5,992 bases of DNA from a bacterium (lineage in GTDB: Bacteria; Krumholzibacteriota; Krumholzibacteriia; JACNKJ01). The stretch lies in NCBI GenBank assembly GCA_014382085.1, contig JACNKJ010000044.1:1-5992 (forward strand), in the 5' to 3' direction. Both the position numbers and the translations under genes were made by a program. This document shows positions 1 through 5,811 of this stretch, piece by piece; positions within the stretch are counted from its first letter, which is position 1, and each line of letters starts with the position of its first letter. Under the pieces are notes generated by a model. That model had not been told where the DNA came from, ran no database searches, and saw only the letters and a list, made by a program, of their open reading frames with translations.

Positions 1-257
1 AGGCTGTTGCGGAGGGGGATGGTCGGAGAGGGGGGCCGGAATACCGTCGGGCGGCCGCGGCGAAGGAGGGGGCCCGGTCCAGACAATCCCCCCCGCCAGT
101 AGTGTCATCGTTTTCGTATGCACCTGGATAGTCGCGCCAGGACCGGCTTTGCGCGTCATAAGATTGTAGGCGAAGGCTCGTTGCGCCTAGTAGTTCCTCA
201 TCGTGCCTGAAGGATGACAATCGAACTGTAAGATTTTGAATGCTTTCCGTTTCACAC

Positions 258-287
258 GCAAAATAGAACAAGAGCGATTCGCGCTCT
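258..287 (-). terminator. Weak candidate intrinsic terminator, leftward
   Basis: Read on the minus strand there is a 6-bp stem AGAGCG/CGCTCT (positions 282-287 and 271-276) with the 5-nt loop CGAAT, followed by the interrupted T-tract TGTTCTATTTT. On the plus strand no T-run follows the stem, so any terminator acts on leftward transcripts. It lies about 530 nt beyond the pabB stop codon and is the only terminator-like element I see downstream of that gene. The stem is short and the U-tract broken, so this is a weak call. Confidence 0.25.
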
Positions 288-505
288 CCCCATGACGCCG
301 ACAGATGCGCACTAGTCTCATGGGCGGCAAGAAAGGTGTCACTAGGATCTTGCGGAAAGCTCGGAGTGAGGCCATGAAGAACATGCCAACGGAGATCTTC
401 TCCCTGGCTGCTATATGCCGAGACAAGAGACAGAAGAAAGAAAACCAAGTGTATGCGCGTTTGCTTTCGCATTCGAAATCCTTCTCTTATCAAAGCGCTG
501 TTTCA

Positions 506-535
506 TTGTCCATGCGGCCCACGCTTTGCTATACT
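506..535 (+). promoter_or_regulatory. Sigma70-type promoter with extended -10
   Basis: The -10 hexamer TATACT (530-535) matches the TATAAT consensus at five of six positions and is preceded by a TG one base upstream (TGC-TATACT), which is an extended -10. A -35-like TTGTCC (506-511; four of six matches to TTGACA) lies 18 bp upstream. The predicted start is a G at about 539-542. This coincides with the 5' strand of the first long helix of the predicted RNA and supports the two being one unit. No ribosome-binding site with a convincing ORF follows before the terminator. Confidence 0.6.
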
Positions 536-540
536 ACTGT

Positions 541-705
541 TGTCCAATCCAACCGGCTTTGTCGGGGAATCGCACCCCGCTCTGAGTGCCTGTGGACGCT
601 CGTCGGTGGAGGGACATTTGAAGATCGACAGTGACACCGCCGCTTACAAGTGGACACACTCATGGTGTTCGTCGGTCCTCAGGGCCCGCCATGGGCCCTT
701 TTTTT
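541..705 (+). ncRNA. Putative structured small RNA, unknown family (~165 nt)
   Basis: The segment lies between an extended -10 promoter and an intrinsic terminator and folds well by eye. Helix P1 pairs 541-545 with 612-616, 548-550 with 608-610 and 552-557 with 602-607: 14 pairs with one 2x1 internal loop, one bulge and one G-U. P1 encloses a three-way junction with two hairpins. P2 pairs 563-567 with 575-579 (CGGGG/CCCCG, 7-nt loop). P3 pairs 584-590 with 595-601, with one mismatch and one G-U. A second domain, P4, pairs 623-629 with 671-677 and 633-638 with 664-669, capped by 640-644 with 649-653. The terminator hairpin follows. I compared it mentally with tRNA, 5S, 6S, SRP RNA, T-box and common riboswitches and found no diagnostic motif. 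No plus-strand gene follows before 2408, so a stand-alone RNA is likelier than a leader. The fold was done by hand and no energy was computed. Confidence 0.5.
681..705 (+). terminator. Strong Rho-independent terminator, rightward
   Basis: A perfect 7-bp, almost all G/C stem AGGGCCC (681-687) and GGGCCCT (693-699) with the loop GCCAT is followed at once by an unbroken run of seven T (699-705). On the opposite strand the hairpin is preceded, not followed, by the U-equivalent tract, so it terminates plus-strand transcription only. It ends the putative small RNA. It also stops that transcript about 110 nt before it would run antisense into the 3' end of pabB. Confidence 0.85.
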
Positions 706-815
706 GTAACCCATCTCGCGCCCAAAGAGCTCAAGTCTTTCCAGATCACAGGATTACTCACGCGCCATCCTCACTGAGTTCAGTACGCGGACCAAAGGGT
801 TCCATACTGCAAGTA

Positions 816-2300
816 CTACAACTCATCGAAGCTCGGCAGGGTCATTCCGCGCAATTTGGCAATGGAGCTTAGAGTTGGCGAAGCCTTGGCTAGAGCTTCA
901 CGCCATTCCGATTCAGGATCGCTCCCCGCCACCACCGCACCGCCCGCGCCCACCAGGGCTCGCGATCCGATTAACTGGATAGCTCTTATTACCATGGACA
1001 AATCCATGCCGCCATCGAAACCAAGATAACCCATCGCGCCGGAATAATAACCTCGAACACAGGGCTCAAGAGATTCGAGAATCTTCATGGCAGCGATTTT
1101 CGGAGCGCCGGTCATGGAGCCTCCCGGAAAGGCCGAGGCCAAAAGATCGAATCGATCATGATCCGCAGCGAGCGTGCCGGTAATGGTGGACACCATTTGA
1201 AAAAGCGAGGCGTAGTCCTCGATGACACAAAGTTCCGGCACTGTCACGCTTCCGGTTTCGCATACACGGTTAAGATCGTTGCGAAGAAGATCTACGATCA
1301 TGGTGTTCTCCGCGCGATCCTTCCGACTCGACTTCAATTCGGCGCGCAGGGCAGCATCTTCTGCAGGACTGGCCCCACGCTTCCTCGTTCCCTTGATGGG
1401 GCGCGCTTCAACATGACCCTCGGCGTCGACTCTCAGAAATCTTTCTGGACTGGAACTGATGAGCGCGGCTTCGGGAAAGCGCAGGAATCCCCCGAAGGGA
1501 GCCGGGTTGTCTCGACGAAGTCGCCGATAGAGCTCAAGTGGATCTCCGCGATACTCCGTCTCGAAACGTCCGGTCAGGCACAGTTCATAAGCTTCGCCAT
1601 TGTGTATCTCTTCGATGCATCGGGCCACGGCGCTGCGATACTGGTCGCCCGAAAAAGATCGGGAAATTTCCAGGAGGCCGGAGTCCACCGGAGTGTCAGG
1701 CCCATCTTGAATATCTTGAAGTTCTGAAAGGGACTCCGCCAAGAGTTTGGCCCTTAGCTGTGCCTCGCGTTCCGCCTCCTGTGTATCCTCGCCCCGCGCA
1801 TAGGCAACCGCCCAGGCCTGTCCCCGGTCGCGATCGAATAAAATGAAGCGGTCGAAGAAATAGAATGACAGTTCGGGGAGATCGAGATCGTCGTGAGTCT
1901 TGGGTGGAACAGGCAAGAGAGAGCGTCCCAATTCATAGGATAGAACACCCACCGCGCCGCCGGAGAATGGAAGATCCGCTTGGGCCTTGGGCTTGGGAAA
2001 AGCCAGCATGCTCCGGCGAAGAGCCTGAAGAGGTGGCTCGTTCCAGGTCCATTTCTGACCACGGCTGAGCCAATGGAATCGATTGGATCCGGCCTTGCTT
2101 ACGAAACGCGCCACGGGGTGGGTTCCCAACATGGACCATCTGGCGAAGGGTCTGGATTCTCCAGCGCTTTCCAACAGGAATGCACTGCCGCCGCTCATGG
2201 CGGCCAATAGATCTTCCGGCGGCGCCCAGCGAGACAAGGGAACTTTAGCCAGGGCGGCCAGATCATCGGCAAGAGGAGGATGTGTGGATTGCATGATCAC
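816..2300 (-). CDS. pabB: Aminodeoxychorismate synthase component I (PabB)
   Basis: The 494-aa product belongs to the chorismate-binding family (anthranilate synthase component I / PabB / isochorismate synthase). It aminates chorismate to 4-amino-4-deoxychorismate for folate, using ammonia from a PabA glutaminase, in the cytoplasm. Visible motifs are GEAYELCLTGRF (235-246), SSSPERF (282-288), PIKGTR (301-306), RAENTMIVDLLRND (329-342), PGGSMTGAPK (392-401) and GAGGAVVAGSDPESEW (451-466). PIKGT, with its Lys at 303, is the PabB signature, whereas TrpE has PIAGT. YELCLT also resembles PabB rather than TrpE. N-terminal TrpE/PabB-like domain about 10-190, chorismate-binding domain about 215-480. 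Length is normal for a stand-alone subunit. The start is GTG at 2298-2300, just after an in-frame TAG (2304-2306). GGAG lies 12 nt upstream (2313-2316), somewhat long spacing. The ATG two codons in (2292-2294) is an alternative start but is 18 nt from that site. Neither pabA nor pabC is visible nearby, and the gene diverges from the peroxiredoxin gene. Confidence 0.9.
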   Translation of the reverse strand: MIMQSTHPPLADDLAALAKVPLSRWAPPEDLLAAMSGGSAFLLESAGESRPFARWSMLGTHPVARFVSKAGSNRFHWLSRGQKWTWNEPPLQALRRSMLAFPKPKAQADLPFSGGAVGVLSYELGRSLLPVPPKTHDDLDLPELSFYFFDRFILFDRDRGQAWAVAYARGEDTQEAEREAQLRAKLLAESLSELQDIQDGPDTPVDSGLLEISRSFSGDQYRSAVARCIEEIHNGEAYELCLTGRFETEYRGDPLELYRRLRRDNPAPFGGFLRFPEAALISSSPERFLRVDAEGHVEARPIKGTRKRGASPAEDAALRAELKSSRKDRAENTMIVDLLRNDLNRVCETGSVTVPELCVIEDYASLFQMVSTITGTLAADHDRFDLLASAFPGGSMTGAPKIAAMKILESLEPCVRGYYSGAMGYLGFDGGMDLSMVIRAIQLIGSRALVGAGGAVVAGSDPESEWREALAKASPTLSSIAKLRGMTLPSFDEL

Positions 2301-2338
2301 AGGCTAGCAAGACTCCACTCCTAGCTCAAGTACAGCGG

Positions 2339-2367
2339 TTGACGCATTGAAATGACCTGCCTACCTT
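2339..2367 (+). promoter_or_regulatory. Candidate promoter for the peroxiredoxin gene
   Basis: TTGACG (2339-2344; five of six consensus matches) is followed after exactly 17 bp by TACCTT (2362-2367; only three of six matches). The good -35 and ideal spacing favour a real promoter, but the poor -10 leaves it uncertain. A start near 2374 would place the GC hairpin at 2377-2393 at the very 5' end of the message. No equally good promoter is visible for the divergent pabB gene in the same 107-bp gap. Confidence 0.35.
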
Positions 2368-2376
2368 TAAAGGGTT

Positions 2377-2393
2377 GGCGGCCGGTCGCCGCC
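2377..2393 (+). promoter_or_regulatory. GC-rich hairpin just upstream of a Shine-Dalgarno site
   Basis: A perfect 6-bp inverted repeat GGCGGC (2377-2382) and GCCGCC (2388-2393) with the loop CGGTC ends five bases before the GGAGG at 2398-2402. It has no T-run and is not a terminator. It could be a stabilising 5' hairpin, a structure tuning translation of the peroxiredoxin, or an operator in DNA form. The sequence does not distinguish these. Confidence 0.35.
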
Positions 2394-2397
2394 TGTT

Positions 2398-2402
2398 GGA
2401 GG
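2398..2402 (+). promoter_or_regulatory. Shine-Dalgarno site that fixes the peroxiredoxin start
   Basis: GGAGG sits five bases upstream of the ATG at 2408-2410. It argues against the in-frame TTG at 2375, which lacks such a site and overlaps the GC hairpin. The 11 residues that TTG would add do not look like peroxiredoxin sequence. Confidence 0.8.
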
Positions 2403-2407
2403 CACCC

Positions 2408-3397
2408 ATGATTCTCCCCCCGGGCCACATAGCTCCCGATTTCACGCTTCAAAATCATCTTGGGGAGCGGGTGCGTTTCTACGACCTGAAGGGCCCCAAG
2501 GCCGTTCTCTTTTTCCCCACGGCATTTTCCTTCTATTGTGGCAACAAGATTCCCGGCGTGGACGCCTTGGGCGAAGACATGCAGCGCATGGGCATCAAGC
2601 ACTTCCTTGGAATCAGTCGGGAATCTGTATACGCCAGCCGAAACTTTGCCGAGGCCTTGGGTCTCGAGAACTACGTTCTCTATTCCGATCTGGATAATCG
2701 CGTGTCCCGAAACTGGGGCACCTTCATTCCCCGCGGATCGCAACGAGTGAACAAACGGGCATTCTTCATTCTCGACAGCGACAACAAAGTTCGCTTCAGT
2801 CACGACATCACCATCCAGCCTTCCGAATTCGACATCACCAGATTGCTTCTGGGGCTGCGTGCGCTTTTAGACGGACCCGCGCCCGAGCCTGGCGACTGGA
2901 GCGGTCCTATTGAAGACAGCGAGGAAGATCCCTTATCCGATTCGCCCAAGATCGGCGAGAGGGCCCCGGATTTCGAAGTGATGGATTCGCGCATGAATCC
3001 CGTGGCGCTCAGCGAGTATCGCGGCAAGAAAGTAGTTTTGGTTTTCTATCGATACGACTTCTGTCCGGCCTGCAACGAGCTGCTCTTCGACCTGGCGCGG
3101 CATCGGGAAGAATTCGATAAGCGCGGCGCTGTGGTCTTGGCCATCAATCGCGACAATCCCTACACGCATCGTGCCTGGGCAGACGAGTACGGCTTCATCG
3201 GCGCGCATCTGTTATCCGACATGAACGGCGCCATCGCCCGACGCTGGGGACTATTCGTGGGCGGACCCGAGCGGGCCCACCGCAAGGGCGTGTTCATCAT
3301 CGACGAGGAAGGGCGCATCGCCTGGAAAAAGGTCTTTCCGAGCCTAGAGGCAACCATGCCGGCCGTGGATGTTCTGGCGGCCATCGATAGGCTGTAG
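2408..3397 (+). CDS. Tandem two-domain peroxiredoxin (AhpC/TSA family)
   Basis: The 329-aa product holds two thioredoxin-fold peroxiredoxin domains (about 4-154 and 181-328) joined by an acidic, Pro-rich linker (about 155-180). Peroxiredoxins reduce peroxides through a peroxidatic Cys. Domain 1 has APDFTL (9-14) and PTAFSFYC (37-44), matching the family pattern P-x3-(T/S)-x2-C with Ser41 for the usual Thr and C44 as the likely peroxidatic residue. The supporting Arg is probably R117 in KRAFFILD. Domain 2 has APDFEV (186-191) and FYRYDFCPACNE (213-224), in which the usual Pro is Arg, the usual Thr is Cys219 and the peroxidatic position is Cys222. The CPAC pair resembles the CPxC found in 'peroxiredoxin-like' proteins. 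R292 in RKGVFIID is its likely Arg. No signal peptide is seen, so it is probably cytoplasmic. The start is ATG at 2408 with GGAGG five bases upstream, and the stop is TAG. The next gene is convergent, 5 bp away. The electron donor is unknown. Confidence 0.88.
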   Translation: MILPPGHIAPDFTLQNHLGERVRFYDLKGPKAVLFFPTAFSFYCGNKIPGVDALGEDMQRMGIKHFLGISRESVYASRNFAEALGLENYVLYSDLDNRVSRNWGTFIPRGSQRVNKRAFFILDSDNKVRFSHDITIQPSEFDITRLLLGLRALLDGPAPEPGDWSGPIEDSEEDPLSDSPKIGERAPDFEVMDSRMNPVALSEYRGKKVVLVFYRYDFCPACNELLFDLARHREEFDKRGAVVLAINRDNPYTHRAWADEYGFIGAHLLSDMNGAIARRWGLFVGGPERAHRKGVFIIDEEGRIAWKKVFPSLEATMPAVDVLAAIDRL

Positions 3398-3402
3398 GAT
3401 TC

Positions 3403-4878
3403 TTATTTTATCAGTACTATGGAACGACTCGCTCTTTCCCGACCGCTCCTAAATTGGGCAAAGTAGACACCCGAACTCACTGATTCGCAGCGATCATTAT
3501 GGCCATCCCATTCGATCTCATGCTTTCCGGCGGCATAGGTCAGCCCATTTATCAGAGTTCGGACACAACGCCCGCTAAGGTCGAAGATCTCCAGTTTGAC
3601 TTTCGCAGGCGAAGGAAGATCCAGGTAAAGTTTGACTCGAGGGTTGGCGGGATTGGGATAGCAACTCAATCTTGCTCCCTGTTCGCTTGCACCCTCATTC
3701 TTCGGAACGCTGATGGGCTGTGAGCCGATTTTCATGGGCCAGCCGAAAGAACCGGCGCACTGAAGATAGTCGATAAGCGCGGGGCGCTCCTGCCCCAGTT
3801 CACGAATCGCATCCAGATAAGCCTCCTGCACAAATCGATACTCAGCCGAGAGCCGCTTCTCAAAATATCGAAGGGCAAAGGGCAGATGCTCGCTCTGGTA
3901 TCCACCCCTCATGTGCGCCAACCAGGCCACAGCCGTACAGTGAGTACTGGGATCGGCTGTAAGGAACATCTTCATGATGCTCGGATAGTAAACTGGATTG
4001 TTGCGGTCTCCATCTCCCAAACCACAACCTGGAAACTCAACAAGGATTCTTTGGGGCGAGGGTAGAAGCTCCATGGAGAAAATGGGATCGTGAACCTTCT
4101 GAAAAATATAGCCCGGTAGGATAGAACGATTGGTGCTCCGGCCAATGCCGATCATCTCACCAATGCCGCCTTCGAGGGTCGCCACACCGGCATCCAATCG
4201 CCCTTGAAAATCCGAGCAATCCGCGAACTCGCTGTCATGCAGCTCGACTACCGGAATTCCCGCCACCTGGAACATTTCTGCGATGTCCTCGAGGGCGGCC
4301 CGAGGCTGTGCCAAGGCTTGGCAATGCATGTTCAAATCGCCATCCAGGATTAAGCAACGAGGATCCGAGAGAAACAAACCGTCGCAATAGTCCTCGGCCG
4401 TCTGTACGCAATACTCGAGTTCTGCAAGCGTTGAAGCCGGAACCCGGCTCCAGGGCATGTCGGGCAGTCCATCGCCATCAAAATCGACGATCTTTGCGTC
4501 GGAGGCGCAGTCGCCCCATCGACAACTACCCGTAGAGTCAGGGGAATACATTGTTCCGACGATATTCTCATCTGATTCGAAATCCTCGTTGGCCTCACCC
4601 AAAATTACGAGGAAGGGGCGACGCCCCTGACCTTCATCCAGCGCCAATTGATAGAAATGCTCCGCTGTGTTACGGCAAGCCCAAGGACTGTCACTATCCC
4701 CCAAGATGAATTGACTTGTGCTGCCGAAGGCCTCCAGAAACTTTGCCTCAAGCGGCGCCGAAACTTCGAGAAAATCCTGTCGGGGGCTATAGATAATAAT
4801 GTCGGTGAGCCCTTCTTCGCGGAAGGCCCTGGTCCCCGGTATTTCCAGCATCGATTCACCAGACCACTCGCTTGCCAT
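3403..4878 (-). CDS. C25 (gingipain-like) domain protein with C-terminal sorting domain; likely 3' part of a UGA-interrupted gene
   Basis: The 491-aa frame has a C25-like core of about 24-345. It shows TDIIIYSPRQDF (25-36), PFLVILGEANED (88-99), DFDGDGLPDMPWSRVPA (132-148, a Ca-loop-like Asp run followed by the family 'xGRxPA' step), LDGDL (178-182), GIGEMIGIGRST (238-249) and VEFPGCGLGDGD (280-291). C285 sits where the nucleophilic Cys is expected. The position of the family GHG histidine is Ile245 (ATT), so the domain may be inactive. The C-terminal ~90 residues form an Ig-like sorting domain: SCYPNPANP (405-413), EIFDLSGR (430-437), GVYFAQFRSG (470-479), VLIK end. Such domains direct outer-membrane export, but export also needs a signal peptide, which is absent here. 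No Shine-Dalgarno precedes the ATG, only AGG two bases away. The frame is continuous with the upstream ORF through one TGA. It contains fourteen Cys residues, which would suit an extracytoplasmic, disulfide-bearing protein. The stop is TAA. Confidence 0.7.
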   Translation of the reverse strand: MASEWSGESMLEIPGTRAFREEGLTDIIIYSPRQDFLEVSAPLEAKFLEAFGSTSQFILGDSDSPWACRNTAEHFYQLALDEGQGRRPFLVILGEANEDFESDENIVGTMYSPDSTGSCRWGDCASDAKIVDFDGDGLPDMPWSRVPASTLAELEYCVQTAEDYCDGLFLSDPRCLILDGDLNMHCQALAQPRAALEDIAEMFQVAGIPVVELHDSEFADCSDFQGRLDAGVATLEGGIGEMIGIGRSTNRSILPGYIFQKVHDPIFSMELLPSPQRILVEFPGCGLGDGDRNNPVYYPSIMKMFLTADPSTHCTAVAWLAHMRGGYQSEHLPFALRYFEKRLSAEYRFVQEAYLDAIRELGQERPALIDYLQCAGSFGWPMKIGSQPISVPKNEGASEQGARLSCYPNPANPRVKLYLDLPSPAKVKLEIFDLSGRCVRTLINGLTYAAGKHEIEWDGHNDRCESVSSGVYFAQFRSGRERASRSIVLIK

Positions 4879-4887
4879 AACCTGATT

Positions 4888-4890
4888 TCA
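4888..4890 (-). other. In-frame UGA separating the two halves of a secreted protein
   Basis: On the minus strand the order is CTT CAA AGC TGA AAT CAG GTT ATG, so only three sense codons lie between the stop and the downstream ATG, and both ORFs share one frame. One base change (for example to CGA, GGA, TGG or TCA) would give a continuous 802-codon protein. I see no convincing selenocysteine-type hairpin just downstream. UGA is used as an ordinary stop by the gene ending at 5804-5806, so genome-wide reassignment of UGA is unlikely. Confidence 0.7.
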
Positions 4891-5811
4891 GCTTTGAAGA
4901 TCGCCTAGAAACCTTGGGGGAGGACCTAATGGAAAGATGCGCGTTCCATTTTGCCGACGGTCGCTCTCATCCACTTCAAGAACTTGGAAAGAGGATTCCG
5001 TGGATTCGATTTCTACTTCATAGTAATGTGGCAAGCTTGTGTGACCTTCCGCTGAAACGGAGGCGAGCAGTGCATGGGGTTCGCTGCCACCGTAAACCTC
5101 GAATGCCTTGGTACCTCGCTCCGAGTCACTAACCCAGGCAACCTTGAGTTGGCCGCGAGTATCTCGGAAGGCCCAGGCTCCCTCGAAACCCACAGCAAGG
5201 TTCGGATCGTAGCGCTGATAAAAACGCAGAAGGTTGCTGTTGTAAGGACAATCGCTCCACCAGTGTTCGACCAATGGGAAGTGTCCCCATTTCGAGATGA
5301 ACACTCCCTCATCGCCAGTGGTAATACCTGAGTGGTTTCCGCCATCGTCCCAGGGCAAGGGCCAGTTCACTTTAGAGGCAATATCGGAAGTGGCTTCACT
5401 TGGTTCGACACCCGTTACTTCGTAGTAAGACCCATCATTCCAGTAGATATCCTCAGCCCATTGGGCTTCATCTTCTGTAGGACAATCGGTGCCGGATCCA
5501 TAGGCGCCAATCCAAACCTCCCCTCCACCTTCAGTTATGTGCCATGCATAGGCATGACAATTATATTTCCTGCTCGCCGAATCGATGATTATGGCTTCAA
5601 AGCCTTCATCTTCGATGTAGTTTTCGCAGACAGAGTACCAGTGGGATAAGTCATCGTCCGACGCTTCGACGTATTCACAGGTACAAAGGACTTCCGTTCC
5701 ATTAGGCGTTTCAATGGTTCGGGAAAGAGCGGCATGGACGCCGTAGGGTAAACAGACGAGAGAAATTCCAGTCAGGTAGGCGTTTCGAAAACGTGTGCTG
5801 AAGTCATTCAT
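4888..5811 (-). CDS. Secreted protein with NCHAYAW papain-like domain and FnIII-like domain; likely 5' part of a UGA-interrupted gene
   Basis: The 307-aa product begins with a signal peptide: R7 and R9, hydrophobic 11-25, likely cleavage after VHA (25-27). Residues about 35-200 form a domain with KYNCHAYAW (82-90), WNDGSYYEV (124-132), GGNHSGI (157-163), SKWG (173-176) and DCPY (187-190). I recognise this set from uncharacterised secreted bacterial proteins. The ordered Cys85 and His160 suggest an NlpC/P60- or CHAP-like cysteine hydrolase fold, which is inference. Residues about 203-300 resemble the beta-sandwich segment that precedes C25 domains in related organisms, with SERGTKAFEVYGG (230-242) and FQVLEVDESDRRQ near the end. 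It has no sorting domain of its own. The start ATG has an excellent GGAGGG site three bases upstream and overlaps the preceding gene by 8 bp. The stop TGA is in frame with the following C25 ORF. Six Cys remain in the mature part. Confidence 0.75.
   Translation of the reverse strand: MNDFSTRFRNAYLTGISLVCLPYGVHAALSRTIETPNGTEVLCTCEYVEASDDDLSHWYSVCENYIEDEGFEAIIIDSASRKYNCHAYAWHITEGGGEVWIGAYGSGTDCPTEDEAQWAEDIYWNDGSYYEVTGVEPSEATSDIASKVNWPLPWDDGGNHSGITTGDEGVFISKWGHFPLVEHWWSDCPYNSNLLRFYQRYDPNLAVGFEGAWAFRDTRGQLKVAWVSDSERGTKAFEVYGGSEPHALLASVSAEGHTSLPHYYEVEIESTESSFQVLEVDESDRRQNGTRIFPLGPPPRFLGDLQS

Larger units (their letters stand above)
1..540. other. Gene-poor left flank; no supported complete CDS
   Basis: No complete coding region is convincing here. 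The first ~110 bases are strikingly rich in G and C with long G runs, while 110-540 has ordinary composition. Two frames are open to the left edge: plus 3-131 (42 codons, ending TAG, charged and Ala/Arg-rich) and minus 1-159 (53 codons from an ATG at 157-159, Pro-rich, no Shine-Dalgarno found). Either could be the end of a gene lying outside the window, but high GC by itself lengthens chance frames, so neither is called. From about 190 to 505 I see only short frames without ribosome-binding sites, one small hairpin at 271-287 listed separately, and an imperfectly placed inverted repeat TAGGCG/CGCCTA at 167-172 and 184-189. The small-RNA promoter begins at 506. Confidence 0.5.

Noticed and set aside
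187..426. Minus-strand frame of 79 codons
   Set aside because: No ribosome-binding site, a basic and irregular composition and no recognisable motif. It looks like a chance frame in intergenic DNA.
541..616. tRNA-like element (76 nt closed by a stem)
   Set aside because: The length is coincidental. There is no 7-bp acceptor stem, no T-loop GGTTC-type motif next to the 3' strand, and the arms do not match the tRNA layout.
305..872. Plus-strand frames at 305-634 and 453-872
   Set aside because: They run through the promoter, the structured RNA and, for the second, the strong terminator and into the pabB 3' end. No ribosome-binding site or protein-like character.
1158..1727. Plus-strand frame of 189 codons antisense to pabB
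   Set aside because: It lies entirely inside the strongly supported pabB gene, and its length is explained by codon bias on the opposite strand.
816..2300. Anthranilate synthase component I (TrpE) as the identity of this gene
   Set aside because: The PIKGT motif with Lys and the YELCLT segment point to PabB. TrpE has Ala in place of that Lys, and no trp genes are nearby.
2375..2407. TTG start adding 11 residues to the peroxiredoxin
   Set aside because: It overlaps the GC hairpin and lacks a Shine-Dalgarno, whereas ATG at 2408 has GGAGG at ideal spacing.
4840..4890. Selenocysteine insertion at the in-frame UGA
   Set aside because: No compact stem-loop with a typical apical G-U motif is visible just downstream, and the UGA falls in an interdomain linker with no redox motif.
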